Source: Dietzia sp. JS16-p6b
Lineage (GTDB): Bacteria > Actinomycetota > Actinomycetes > Mycobacteriales > Mycobacteriaceae
Assembly: GCF_003052165.1 (NCBI RefSeq)
Contig: NZ_CP024869.1
Span: 2,266,001 to 2,330,000 of the forward strand
DNA: 64,000 nucleotides
Direction: 5' to 3'
Under the pieces are notes generated by a model that saw only the letters and a list, made by a program, of their open reading frames with translations, did not search any database and was not told the DNA's origin. The translations under genes and the position numbers were made by a program. This document shows, one piece after another, positions 17,683 through 25,868 of this stretch. The first letter of the stretch is position 1; every line of letters begins with the position of its first letter.

Positions 17683-18402
17683 TCAGCCGGCGTCCGTGTC
17701 GGCGGGCCGGACGTCCGTCGCGGGGTCGAGCTTGCGCACCAGACTGGGCGCGAGGTCGGCCAGCGCGTACTCGTCGAGAAGGCGGCGGGCCTCGTCGTCG
17801 TCGACCCCCTCGAACACCCTCCCGATGGTCACACCGTGCGTGGGCACCGACACCAGCCGGATCTCGTCGCCCGCCTCGACAGGACCCGGGCGCAGGACGC
17901 GGGCGTAGGCGCCCGGCCTACCCGCCTCGGTGAACCGGCGCACCCACCTGGGCTTGCCGACGCGGTCGCCGAACGTCTGGCACGGGATGCGTGGCGTGGT
18001 GATCTCGAGGCGCAACGGACCGCGACGACCGCTGCCCGCGCCTACCTCGAGCACCGTACCGATCTGGAGCTGCGAGGTGTCCACGCCGGTCACGCGCAGG
18101 TTCTCGCCGAAGAACCCGGGCGGGATCGGCCCGCCGAACTCGGGCTCCCAGGGCGCGACATCGGAGTCGGAGAGCAGGTAGACGGCCTTCCATACTCCGC
18201 CGTGGTGTTCGCGATCGGCCTGCACGTCGCCGTGGAGGCCGTACTCGCGGACCTGCACAGGGCCGTCGACCGGCCGCTTGTCGATCGCCGTCACCCCGAC
18301 GCGGCCCGGCACGGTGAGGAGCTGGTCCACCACGCAGACGGAGCGAACGGTGAACGACTCCGGGACGGCCACCCCGGACTCGGGAGCGTTCGCGGCCGGC
18401 AT
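17683..18402 (-). CDS. MOSC domain-containing protein
   Basis: A 239-residue MOSC protein. The fold is indicated by REYGLHGDVQADREHHGG, WEPEFGGPIPPGFFGENLRVTGVD, and the conserved cysteine in ITTPRIPCQTFGDR, followed by a YiiM-like C-terminal helical tail (HGVTIGRVFEG...). MOSC domains bind molybdenum cofactor sulfur; YiiM relatives reduce N-hydroxylated compounds. Its ATG shares one base with the stop of the upstream synthase gene (TGATG), so the two are coupled. No Moco biosynthesis gene lies in the window. Confidence 0.85.
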   Translation of the reverse strand: MPAANAPESGVAVPESFTVRSVCVVDQLLTVPGRVGVTAIDKRPVDGPVQVREYGLHGDVQADREHHGGVWKAVYLLSDSDVAPWEPEFGGPIPPGFFGENLRVTGVDTSQLQIGTVLEVGAGSGRRGPLRLEITTPRIPCQTFGDRVGKPRWVRRFTEAGRPGAYARVLRPGPVEAGDEIRLVSVPTHGVTIGRVFEGVDDDEARRLLDEYALADLAPSLVRKLDPATDVRPADTDAG

Positions 18403-19169
18403 CAGTGGCCGAACCTGCGGTTGCGGGCGCCGTAGTCGCGCAGGGCACGGAGGAAGTCCACGCGGCGGAACGCGGGCCAGTACGCCTCGGTGAACCAGAT
18501 CTCCGAGTACGCGCTCTGCCAGAGCAGGAACCCCGACAGCCGCTGCTCGCCGGAGGTCCGGATCACCAGGTCGGGATCGGGTTGACCGGAGGTGTAGAGG
18601 TGCTCCCCGATGGCCTCGACGGTGATGCCGTCGACCAGGTCCTGCCCGGTCCGACCGTCCTCGATCAGCTGCGCGACGAGCTCGCGGGCCGCGTCGGCGA
18701 TCTCCTGCCGGCCGCCGTAGCCCACCGCGACGTTCACCTTGACCCCCCGTCGCCCGGTGCTCGCGCGCTCGGCGTGCCGCAGCCGCTCGGCCAGCCATTC
18801 GGGCAACACTTCGAGCCGGCCGACTATGCGGACATCCCAGTTCTTGTCCGGGCCCGTGATCTCGTCCACCACGTCGGCGATGATCTGCAGCAACTCGTCG
18901 AGCTCATCGGCATCACGACCGAGGTTCTCGGTGCTGAGCAGGTAGATGGTGGCGACGTCCACGCCCAGCTCGTCACACCAGCCGAGCATCTCGGCGATCT
19001 TGACCGCCCCGGCCCGGTGACCGTGCGCGACGTCCGCGAACCCCGCCTCTTTGGCCCAGCGGCGGTTGCCGTCGGCCATCACGGCGATATGTCGTGGGAG
19101 CCGGGCACCCTCGAGTGACGACCGGAGTCGCGACTCGTACAGCGAGTACAACGGGGAGGAGGCGTCCAC
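18402..19169 (-). CDS. uppS: Z-isoprenyl diphosphate synthase, Rv1086-like
   Basis: A 255-residue cis-prenyltransferase. The catalytic region LPRHIAVMADGNRRWAK contains Asp33 for the magnesium site; HGHRAGAVKIAEMLGWCDELG, YLLSTENLGRD, VAVGYGGRQEI and LVIRTSGEQRLSGFLLWQSA are all family signatures. The sequence resembles M. tuberculosis Rv1086, which makes omega,E,Z-farnesyl diphosphate, more than the decaprenyl synthase; so the product is probably the short chain that primes decaprenyl phosphate for cell-wall arabinogalactan and peptidoglycan. The GTG at 19169 gives the normal N-terminus; its ribosome site is weak. It lies 59 bp after aroG and may be co-transcribed from the aroG leader. Confidence 0.93.
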   Translation of the reverse strand: MDASSPLYSLYESRLRSSLEGARLPRHIAVMADGNRRWAKEAGFADVAHGHRAGAVKIAEMLGWCDELGVDVATIYLLSTENLGRDADELDELLQIIADVVDEITGPDKNWDVRIVGRLEVLPEWLAERLRHAERASTGRRGVKVNVAVGYGGRQEIADAARELVAQLIEDGRTGQDLVDGITVEAIGEHLYTSGQPDPDLVIRTSGEQRLSGFLLWQSAYSEIWFTEAYWPAFRRVDFLRALRDYGARNRRFGH

Positions 19170-19228
19170 CCGGAAGAGGTTACCGCGCGACGCCCCCTCC
19201 ACAGGGGTCCCCCTGACCCGTGGGGGTT

Positions 19229-20302
19229 CTAGCCGCGTCGGCCGGCGCGCACCCCCGCGGCGAGCGCGCGCACTCCGTCCTCGGTGGTGTCCCAGCCGAT
19301 GCAGGCGTCGGTGACGGACTTGCCGTAGACGAGGTCGGCGGCGTCGACGGACTGGGACCCGGCTTCGAGGAAGCTCTCGATCATCAGGCCGGAGATGCCC
19401 TGCTCCCCCGCCCCGATGCGCTCGGCGAGCTCGGCCACCACCTCGGCCTGGCGCTCGTGGGACTTGCCCGAGTTGGCGTGGCTCGCGTCGACCATCACCA
19501 GGCCGGGAAGTCCCACCTTGGCGACCGAGGCCACCGCGGAGGCCACCGACTCGGCGTCGTGGTTCGGACCGCGGGTCCCACCGCGCAGGATCACGTGGCA
19601 GTCGGTGTTGCCGGCCGTCTCCACCACGGCTGCCCGGCCCTCGGCGTCGGTGCCGAAGAACACGTGGCGCGATGCCGAGGACCGGCATCCGTCCACCGCG
19701 ACCTGCACCTCGCCGTCGGTGCCGTTCTTGAACCCCACCGGCATGGACAGACCGGAGACCAACTGGCGATGCACCTGGCTCTCGGTCGTCCGCGCCCCGA
19801 TGGCGCCCCAGGAGACGGCGTCGGCGATGTACTGCGGGCTGGTCGGTTCCAGGAACTCGCAACCGACGGGAAGTCCAAGGTCCAGCACGTCCAACAGGAG
19901 CCTGCGGGCGGTGCGCAGACCGCGCGGGATGTCGTAGCTGCCGTCGAGTGCGGGGTCGTTGATCAGGCCCTTCCACCCGACCGTCGTGCGCGGCTTCTCG
20001 AAGTAGACGCGCATGACGATCAGCAGGTCCTCCGAGACCTCCCGGGCGAGGGTCGCCAGGCGCTCCGCGTAGTCGAGTGCGGCGTCCGGGTCGTGGACGG
20101 AACAGGGACCCACCACCACGAGCAGGCGGTCGTCACGCCCGGCGAGGATGTCGGCGATCTCACCGCGGCTGCGGTCGACCAGTGCCTCGCGGGCCTCCCC
20201 CAGCGGGAGTTCTCCGAGGATCTCGGTCGGCGTCGGCAACGGGGAGTACGACAGGACGCGTCGGTCGGCGGTCTGGGTGGGGTTCTCGGCGGTGATGGTC
20301 AC
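19229..20302 (-). CDS. aroG: 3-deoxy-7-phosphoheptulonate synthase (DAHP synthase, AroF/G/H type)
   Basis: A 357-residue class I DAHP synthase, condensing phosphoenolpyruvate and erythrose-4-phosphate at the entry to aromatic amino-acid synthesis. Family blocks: LLVVVGPCSVHDPDAALDYA, VYFEKPRTTVGWKGLINDP, GCEFLEPTSPQYIADAVSWGAIGARTTESQ, GFKNGTDGEVQVAVDG, ILRGGTRGPNHD and DASHANSGK. The GTG at 20302 is taken because AGGAG lies about 9 nt upstream and it gives the normal N-terminus; an in-frame ATG at about 20415 would sit in a hairpin loop. The 230-nt leader upstream encodes an aromatic-rich peptide and alternative hairpins, so ribosome-mediated attenuation is likely. Confidence 0.95.
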   Translation of the reverse strand: MTITAENPTQTADRRVLSYSPLPTPTEILGELPLGEAREALVDRSRGEIADILAGRDDRLLVVVGPCSVHDPDAALDYAERLATLAREVSEDLLIVMRVYFEKPRTTVGWKGLINDPALDGSYDIPRGLRTARRLLLDVLDLGLPVGCEFLEPTSPQYIADAVSWGAIGARTTESQVHRQLVSGLSMPVGFKNGTDGEVQVAVDGCRSSASRHVFFGTDAEGRAAVVETAGNTDCHVILRGGTRGPNHDAESVASAVASVAKVGLPGLVMVDASHANSGKSHERQAEVVAELAERIGAGEQGISGLMIESFLEAGSQSVDAADLVYGKSVTDACIGWDTTEDGVRALAAGVRAGRRG

Positions 20303-20399
20303 GGCGGTGCGCTCCTGATGCGGTGGTGGTGGCGGGCCGGGTGCCGTGATCCTGGTCGGTGCCCTGTGTCGCACCCGGATCCGCCGTGGGAAATGGCGG

Positions 20400-20428
20400 G
20401 AGGCGGCGACCATGGTGGTCACCGCCTC
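20400..20428 (-). promoter_or_regulatory. Hairpin in aroG leader (attenuator candidate)
   Basis: A 12-bp stem with one G-U pair (arms 20400-20411 and 20417-20428) and a 5-nt loop, immediately downstream of the antisense segment of the leader and about 100 nt before the aroG start. No U-tract follows, so it may act by Rho-dependent or translational control rather than as a classic terminator. Confidence 0.6.
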
Positions 20429-20499
20429 TGGGCTCCGGGTGTCGGGACGTCCGGTTAGCGGACGTGTGCGCTCGCGGCGCGGGCTCCACCCGGAGCCCA
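20429..20499 (-). promoter_or_regulatory. Mutually exclusive RNA pairings in the aroG leader
   Basis: On the transcript, segment 20499-20487 begins exactly at the Trp12 codon of the leader peptide. It can pair over 13 perfect bases with 20441-20429, just after the leader stop, or locally (20498-20492 with 20487-20481, a 7-bp hairpin with 4-nt loop). A ribosome stalled on the aromatic codons would mask this segment and free the distal arm, which is the logic of an attenuator switch. Confidence 0.65.
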
Positions 20500-20532
20500 C
20501 ATAAAGCGCCAATATGCGCGAGCGATCGACAT
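20455..20532 (-). CDS. aroG leader peptide, 25 residues, aromatic-rich
   Basis: A 25-codon reading frame opens with ATG at 20532 and begins MSIARAYWRFMW, so four aromatic residues (Tyr7, Trp8, Phe10, Trp12) fall within six codons. Aromatic codons are rare in random high-GC sequence, and the end product of the downstream enzyme feeds all three aromatic amino acids. A TACGGT element about 7 nt before the ATG could be a -10 box for a leaderless transcript. Known ribosome-mediated attenuators in corynebacteria use the same design before trp and aro genes. The peptide itself need have no function. Confidence 0.7.
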   Translation of the reverse strand: MSIARAYWRFMWAPGGARAASAHVR

Positions 20533-20604
20533 GCGGGACACCGTAGCAGAGGCCGCGGGAATCAGGCCACTCGCGTCCCGCGCTCCGGCTGGCACCCTGG
20601 ACTC

Positions 20605-21003
20605 ATGGGTTACCGACTCGTCGCCGACACCGCGATGATCCTCCACGCAGCCTTCCTCGTGTACATGGTGGTGGGCGGCTTCCTCGCGTGGCGATGGCGG
20701 TGGACGTTCTGGCCCCACCTGGCGACGGCGGCGTACGGACTGGGGATCGCGACGGTGGGGTGGGTCTGTCCGCTCACCCACGTCGAGAACTGGGGACGCG
20801 CCCGCGCGGGCGAGGAGACGCTGCCCTCCTCAGGGTTCATCGACCACTACCTCACCGACGTCATCTACCCCGCGGAGCATCTGTGGACGGCCCACGTCGC
20901 CGTCGCGACCGCCGTGCTCGTCTCGTGGGCGGGTCTGGCGTACCTGCAGTGGCGAGCGCGGGCACGGTCTGACAGCCCCGCGTCCGAGGTGCGCCAGACC
21001 TGA
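20605..21003 (+). CDS. DUF2784 family membrane protein
   Basis: A 132-residue protein with three to four hydrophobic helices (MILHAAFLVYMVVGGFLAW, FWPHLATAAYGLGIATVGWV, AHVAVATAVLVSWAGLAYL) and the family hallmark WVCPLTHVENWGR between helices 2 and 3. DUF2784 proteins are small inner-membrane proteins of unknown role. The ATG at 20605 has no obvious ribosome site. It diverges from the aroG leader, with the two starts 73 bp apart. Confidence 0.8.
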   Translation: MGYRLVADTAMILHAAFLVYMVVGGFLAWRWRWTFWPHLATAAYGLGIATVGWVCPLTHVENWGRARAGEETLPSSGFIDHYLTDVIYPAEHLWTAHVAVATAVLVSWAGLAYLQWRARARSDSPASEVRQT

Positions 21004-21029
21004 GGGAGACCGGACCGGCCGACCAGTAT

Positions 21030-21081
21030 TCGAATGCTTGTGCGATCCCACCGGCCACGGTAGAATCGCACCTAGGTTCGA
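21030..21081 (+). promoter_or_regulatory. Promoter with two LexA (SOS)-like boxes
   Basis: Two matches to the mycobacterial/actinobacterial SOS box TCGAAC-N4-GTTCGA: TCGAATGCTTGTGCGA at 21030-21045 (10 of 12 fixed bases) and TCGCACCTAGGTTCGA at 21066-21081 (11 of 12). Between and overlapping them is a promoter: TTGTGC (21038-21043), 17-bp spacer, TAGAAT (21061-21066). LexA bound at either box would block it. 13E12-type genes in M. tuberculosis are known DNA-damage-induced LexA targets. Confidence 0.7.
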
Positions 21082-21096
21082 TCAGCGACTGGGGGT

Positions 21097-22671
21097 GTGG
21101 TGGTAGTGGTTCCGATGGTGACGACGACGAGCTCGGCGGCGTTCGGGGCGCTGCGCGCCGTGCCGGAGGCTCTGGACACGCTGGGCGCCGAGGCGCTCAG
21201 TGAGGTGGCGCGGTCGGCGACGCTGGCGCAGAACCTCGCGGCGGCGACCCGGTTGCGGGCCGCCCATCACCTCGTCGAGGCGATGGCGCGGCTGGATGAG
21301 GCAGCGCACGATGACGGGGCGAGCCCGCGGCCGGCGTTCGCCCGCCTGGACCCGGCCGACCGGGCCCGTGACCACCTGGCCGCGGCGATGTCCCTGACCT
21401 GCTGGCACGCCGCACGCCTGGTCACCGCCGGCACCCAGATCCACACCCGCCTGCCCCTGCTGCGCAAGGCCGTCGACCGGGGCCTGCTGCCCGAACAGCT
21501 GGCCATCGACACCGCCTGCCGGCTGGCCGAGATCCCCGACCAGATGATCGCGGCAGTGGAATCGGAGGTCGTCGGCGCCCTGGCCCGGGACCTGGACGGG
21601 GGCCACCGACCCAGCCGCGCCGCCCTGGACACCGCGGTCGACACAGCGAGAGAACGCCACGATCCCCGGGCCGCCGACGACGCGGTCGACGCCGCGGTCG
21701 AGCAGCGCACCGTCCGGTTTCGCCCCGGCCGCAACGGCATGACCAGCATGTGGGCCCACCTGCCCAGCAGTGACGCCGAGAAGTTGCGCCGCCGCATCGA
21801 GGCCGCCGCCCGCACCGCCTGGCAGGCAGGCCATCCCCGCACCCGCAACCAACTACGCGCCGACGCCCTGTGCGCCCTCGGGGATCCGAACACCGACGAC
21901 ATCTGCACCCCCCTACGCCATACCGACGACTCCGCCACCAGCACTGACACCGCTGGCACAGGCGCCGCCGCCAGCACTGACACCGGCGCCACCGACAGGG
22001 CTGCCGACGGTGCCGCCGGTGCCGCCGGTACGGGTGGGCCGCGGCCCGGGGCGTCCTGGGGCACCGACCACCCCATCCGGATCTCGATCATCGACAGCAT
22101 CGCCCAGGGCCTGCCCAACCGCGTGCAGTTCGTCACCGGCGCCTACGCCAGCGTCGACTGGCTGTGCGAGGAACTCCTCTCCGGCGGCGACGCCACAGTG
22201 CGATTCGAACTGATCGACCCCCAACCCGGAGTGCTCGACCTGCCCGACGCGGTGCTCAAGTACTTCATCACTCCCGCCCTGGCCGAACGGATCCGGCTAC
22301 GCGACGGAACCTGCCGCCACCCCGGGTGCACGGTCGACGCCCACGACTGCGAGATCGACCACGTCATCGCCTTCGACCACCAGCGTCCCGAACTCGGCGG
22401 ACCCACCGCCGAATGGAACCTGATCTGCTTGTGCCGCACGCATCACCGCGAGAAGACCTTCGGCCACTGCGCCTACCGGTCCGGACCCCTGGGCGAACTG
22501 ACCATCATCACCGAAACCGGACACGAACACCGCGCCACCCCACACGGCCCCCTGGCCCAGGCCCGCGACCGGATCCTCGACCACCGATGGCGCCACCACC
22601 TCGACCGCCTCATCACCGACGACGGACACCTCACCAACCCACCCGGCGCCCACCGCCCCCACCCCGCCTGA
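21097..22671 (+). CDS. DUF222/HNH endonuclease, 13E12 repeat family
   Basis: A 524-residue protein with an N-terminal DUF222 region (residues about 10-300), a Thr/Ala/Gly-rich linker (about 280-320), and a C-terminal HNH module: LRDGTCRHPGCTVDAHDCEIDHVIAFDHQRPELGG, then NLICLCRTHHREKTFG. The zinc cysteines and the catalytic DH pair are intact. The GTG at 21097 follows GGGGG; the ATG at 21115 is an alternative start. Members are abundant in mycobacteria and relatives, often in several copies and sometimes as phage integration targets. The SOS-type promoter suggests production on DNA damage. Its substrate is unknown. Confidence 0.88.
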   Translation: MVVVVPMVTTTSSAAFGALRAVPEALDTLGAEALSEVARSATLAQNLAAATRLRAAHHLVEAMARLDEAAHDDGASPRPAFARLDPADRARDHLAAAMSLTCWHAARLVTAGTQIHTRLPLLRKAVDRGLLPEQLAIDTACRLAEIPDQMIAAVESEVVGALARDLDGGHRPSRAALDTAVDTARERHDPRAADDAVDAAVEQRTVRFRPGRNGMTSMWAHLPSSDAEKLRRRIEAAARTAWQAGHPRTRNQLRADALCALGDPNTDDICTPLRHTDDSATSTDTAGTGAAASTDTGATDRAADGAAGAAGTGGPRPGASWGTDHPIRISIIDSIAQGLPNRVQFVTGAYASVDWLCEELLSGGDATVRFELIDPQPGVLDLPDAVLKYFITPALAERIRLRDGTCRHPGCTVDAHDCEIDHVIAFDHQRPELGGPTAEWNLICLCRTHHREKTFGHCAYRSGPLGELTIITETGHEHRATPHGPLAQARDRILDHRWRHHLDRLITDDGHLTNPPGAHRPHPA

Positions 22672-22688
22672 CAGGGTCCTGCTCGGGT

Positions 22689-23714
22689 TCAGCGATGCCA
22701 TGTCGTGGATCGTCTGGCGACCTCGTGGATCGCGTCGATCTCGCGCAATCCCAGTCGCTGCGGCTGCGATGTGAGATATCGCCTGATGCCGCGCCTGGTC
22801 ACCACCGTCACAGCGCCATCTATCGGCTGGTTCTTCACGGTGAATCCCCGGCGCGCTCCCACCACCGCGATCACCCCGGTGACCGGCACCGGGAAGCCGA
22901 CATGCTCCGCCAGCAGACGGGATGCGCGCCTCGCCTCATGCCGACTGTTGCGGATGTACGGAACCCGACTGCCATTGACCATGAAGGTGTCGCCGCCCAC
23001 CCAGATCGAGGCTTTGGGGTGATTCTTGGAGTTCACGGTGAACACGCCGCCCGGTCCGATCACCACGTGTTCGATATCGGCACCCCGCTCCCCCACGCGC
23101 ACGGCGTGCAGGATTCTCCACCGAGCATCCAGTGCGGCCAGCTGATCACCGACCGCCTGCTCACCATCCGCACCGATGCGCCACGCGCGCTCGTCCGTCT
23201 TCGCATCGAGGACCCGGGCGAACATGTGGCGCACCATCCCCTGCGCCTCCCGTTCGGCGAGTGCCCGCTCGCGGGCGGCCGCCCCCGCACGAGTGTCCGA
23301 AAGATCGTGCCACCTCAGCCCGGATCGGGTTGACGGCGCTGTGGTCAGGGGCGGCGCTGTGGCCGGAGGCGGAACCGGGGCAGTCGCCGCGACCGGCCCC
23401 GGCGACTGTGCCAGCGGTGTCGGGGAAAGCGGTGTCGGGAGCGTCGGTGGCGCCACCGGGGTCCCGGCTGGAGACGCCGTCGGCGAAGCGTTCCCCTGAG
23501 GTTGCCGGTTCGGCTCTCGTACCGACCCGCCGTGCCGCCGGGCGCCCATGTGGTCCTCGATCGCCTTGCGCAACAGCGGCAGGTTGCTGAGGTCGTCGGA
23601 GTGGTAGCGGCCGGTGGCGAGATCGAGGTATCCCAGGTCGGTTCCGCCCGGGGTCGCGGCGTAGAGCCTGTCGTGGCCGAAACGGACCCACCTTCGAACG
23701 ATCCACTCGGTCAC
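22689..23714 (-). CDS. NERD (nuclease-related) domain protein
   Basis: A 341-residue protein in three parts: a small N-terminal region (VRFGHDRLYAATPGGTDLGYLDLATGRYHSD), a Pro/Ala/Thr-rich disordered linker (about residues 75-145), and a NERD domain with GADGEQAVGDQLAAL, ADIEHVVIGPGGVFTVNSKNHP and VPYIRNSRHEA. NERD belongs to the PD-(D/E)xK nuclease class; here the acidic residue before the lysine is Asn (NSK), as I recall for many actinobacterial relatives, so activity is doubtful. The GTG at 23714 is chosen for the AGGAGG 4 nt upstream. Confidence 0.82.
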   Translation of the reverse strand: MTEWIVRRWVRFGHDRLYAATPGGTDLGYLDLATGRYHSDDLSNLPLLRKAIEDHMGARRHGGSVREPNRQPQGNASPTASPAGTPVAPPTLPTPLSPTPLAQSPGPVAATAPVPPPATAPPLTTAPSTRSGLRWHDLSDTRAGAAARERALAEREAQGMVRHMFARVLDAKTDERAWRIGADGEQAVGDQLAALDARWRILHAVRVGERGADIEHVVIGPGGVFTVNSKNHPKASIWVGGDTFMVNGSRVPYIRNSRHEARRASRLLAEHVGFPVPVTGVIAVVGARRGFTVKNQPIDGAVTVVTRRGIRRYLTSQPQRLGLREIDAIHEVARRSTTWHR

Positions 23715-23831
23715 GGCGCCTCCTGTTGACAGTCGTCGAATCCTCACACCCCGACGCCCCACCTCGTGGCGGAACGCGCGATTCGTCAAGCCCCGCGAGT
23801 GATACGGAATACTCGGCACCCCCCTGTTGTT

Positions 23832-23841
23832 TGACATGTCA
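23832..23841. promoter_or_regulatory. Perfect palindrome TGACATGTCA upstream of LLM gene
   Basis: A 10-bp perfect palindrome 64 bp before the flavin monooxygenase start, next to TAGGAT, which could be a -10 element. It may be the operator for the two-gene flavin unit; no regulator gene is adjacent. Confidence 0.35.
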
Positions 23842-23904
23842 GCAAGTTAGGATGGAACTCATCAACCAGAGGGAACGCCCCAACAGACTGAAAGGCTCGC
23901 GATC

Positions 23905-25155
23905 ATGCAGTTCGGGATCTTCTCCATCGCCGACATCACCCCTGACCCGCACACCGGGCAGGTGGCCACCGAGCACGAGCGCCTCGAAGCGATAGTCGAG
24001 TACGCGATTCAGGCCGAGCAGGTGGGCCTGGACGTCTTCGCGCTGGGAGAGCACCACAACCCGCCCTTCGTAACGTCCTCCCCCACCACCACCCTCGGCT
24101 ACATCGCGGGGCAGACCTCGGACATCATCCTGTCCACCGCCACGACGCTCATCACCACCAATGACCCGGTGAAGATCGCCGAGGATTACGCCATGCTCCA
24201 GCACCTGGCCGGGGGCCGGGTCGACCTGACGATGGGGCGTGGCAACACCGGACCGGTCTACCCGTGGTTCGGCCAGGACATCCGGCAGGGACTGCCGCTG
24301 GCGATAGAGAACTACGAGTTGCTCCACCGCCTGTGGCACGAGGACGTGGTGGAGTGGGAGGGCAAGTTCCGGACCGCCCTCCAGCAGTTCACCTCCACCC
24401 CGCGCCCCCTCGACGGGGTCGCACCCTTCGTCTGGCACGGGTCGATACGCTCGCCGCAGATCGCGGAGCAGGCCGCCTACTACGGTGACGGGTTCTTCCA
24501 CAACAACATCTTCTGGCCGATCAGCCACACCAAGCAGATGGTCGAGCTCTACCGCCGCCGCTACGAGCACTATGGCCACGGTTCCGCGGATCAGGCGATC
24601 GTGGGCCTGGGCGGTCAGTTCTTCGCACGCCCCAACAGCCAGGACGCCGTGGACGAGTTCCGCCCCTACTTCGACAACGCACCGGTGTACGGCCACGGCC
24701 CGTCGCTCGAGGACTTCACCGCCCAGACCCCGCTGACCGTGGGCTCCCCGCAGCAGGTCATCGACCGCTACCTGACCATGCGCGAGCACGTCGGCGACTA
24801 CCAACGCCAGATGTTCCTCATCGATCACGCCGGACTGCCCCGCAAGACCGTCATGGAGCAGATCGAGATCCTCGGCACCGAGATCGTGCCGGTCCTGCGC
24901 CGGGAACTCGACGCGAAGCGGCCGGCCCACGTGCCGGACGGACCGACCCACGCAGCCCGGGTCGCAGCACGCGACGCCGCACTGGCCGCCGAGGGCGAGC
25001 CCGCCTACTCGGACGCCTACCGGTTCGGCACCGGGGACAACTGGACCGGCCTGACGGTCGAGGGCGGACAGCGCGCGCAAGAGCAGTCCCTGGCGCGCGC
25101 CCGTCGCACCGAGTCCCGTCTCGCGCAGGCACCGGCCGGAAGGAGCAGCAAGTGA
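23905..25155 (+). CDS. LLM-class flavin-dependent oxidoreductase
   Basis: A 416-residue luciferase-like monooxygenase. The N-terminus MQFGIFSIADIT starts the TIM-barrel; ALGEHHNPPFVTSSPTTTLGYIAGQT and LQHLAGGRVDLTMGRGNTGPVYPWFGQD are the flavin-binding regions typical of the CE1758-type branch. The last 60 residues are a charged tail rich in Ala and Arg. It needs reduced FMN, and the next gene, which overlaps by 4 nt, encodes an FMN reductase, so the pair is a two-component monooxygenase. Substrate unknown. Confidence 0.93.
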   Translation: MQFGIFSIADITPDPHTGQVATEHERLEAIVEYAIQAEQVGLDVFALGEHHNPPFVTSSPTTTLGYIAGQTSDIILSTATTLITTNDPVKIAEDYAMLQHLAGGRVDLTMGRGNTGPVYPWFGQDIRQGLPLAIENYELLHRLWHEDVVEWEGKFRTALQQFTSTPRPLDGVAPFVWHGSIRSPQIAEQAAYYGDGFFHNNIFWPISHTKQMVELYRRRYEHYGHGSADQAIVGLGGQFFARPNSQDAVDEFRPYFDNAPVYGHGPSLEDFTAQTPLTVGSPQQVIDRYLTMREHVGDYQRQMFLIDHAGLPRKTVMEQIEILGTEIVPVLRRELDAKRPAHVPDGPTHAARVAARDAALAAEGEPAYSDAYRFGTGDNWTGLTVEGGQRAQEQSLARARRTESRLAQAPAGRSSK

Positions 25156-25853
25156 CCCCCACTCACTCGCCCGACGCCCGCCCGCTGCGGCTGGTCGTGG
25201 TCTCGGCTGGCACCTCGGTGCCGTCGAGTACCAGGATGCTGGCCGACCGGCTGACCTCGGCCACCCGTGAGGCCCTGACGCGTCACGGTCAGGACGTCGA
25301 CGTGGCGGTTCTTGAGGTCCGGGGGCTCGCCCACGAGGTCGTCGACGCCACGCTCACCCGGTTCCCCGGTGACACCTTGCGCGCGGCCCTCGAGGAGATC
25401 GGCCGAGCGGACGGGGTGATCGCGGTGACGCCTACCTACAACCAGTCGTTCTCGGGCCTTTTCAAGTCCTTCTTCGACGTCATCGACCCCGGAACGCTGG
25501 CGGGCGTCCCGGTGGCGTTGGGGGCGACCGGTGGCACCGTCCGGCACTCGCTGGCGATCGACTTCGCACTGCGACCGATGTTCGCCTATCTCAAGGCCGA
25601 CGTGGTGCCGACCTCGGTGTTCGCGGCGTCCGAGGATTTCGGGGCGGTCGCCCCGGGTGGCGAGGGCGAGTCGCTGTCCACGCGCGCGCAGCGCGTCGGC
25701 ACGGAACTGGCCGACTACATGCTGCGGTTCGCCGGTGTCGCCCCCGGTGCGGTGGCGCCGACCCGTTCGGATGCGGGCCGGGGCCGGAGGAACGACGACG
25801 ACGAGTTCGGCGACTTCGTCCCGATGGGCGATCTGCTCGGTGGGGCGACCTGA
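25152..25853 (+). CDS. NAD(P)H-dependent FMN reductase (CE1759-type)
   Basis: A 233-residue flavodoxin-fold reductase. RLVVVSAGTSVPSSTRMLADRLTSA is the phosphate-binding loop for FMN, and GVIAVTPTYNQSFSGLFKSFFDVIDPGTLAGVPVALGATGG contains the second FMN loop and the dimer region. It begins with GTG overlapping the stop of the monooxygenase gene (GTGA) and should supply it with FMNH2. Length and pairing match the CE1758/CE1759 couple known in Corynebacterium genomes. The Gly/Arg-rich C-terminal tail has no evident function. Confidence 0.92.
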   Translation: MTPTHSPDARPLRLVVVSAGTSVPSSTRMLADRLTSATREALTRHGQDVDVAVLEVRGLAHEVVDATLTRFPGDTLRAALEEIGRADGVIAVTPTYNQSFSGLFKSFFDVIDPGTLAGVPVALGATGGTVRHSLAIDFALRPMFAYLKADVVPTSVFAASEDFGAVAPGGEGESLSTRAQRVGTELADYMLRFAGVAPGAVAPTRSDAGRGRRNDDDEFGDFVPMGDLLGGAT

Positions 25854-25868
25854 CCCGGGGCGGACGAG

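Noticed and set aside
20359-20604. A longer N-terminus for the DUF2784 protein
   Set aside because: The upstream extension is antisense to the aroG leader, lacks family similarity, and the family starts at the hydrophobic MGYRLVADTAMILHA segment.
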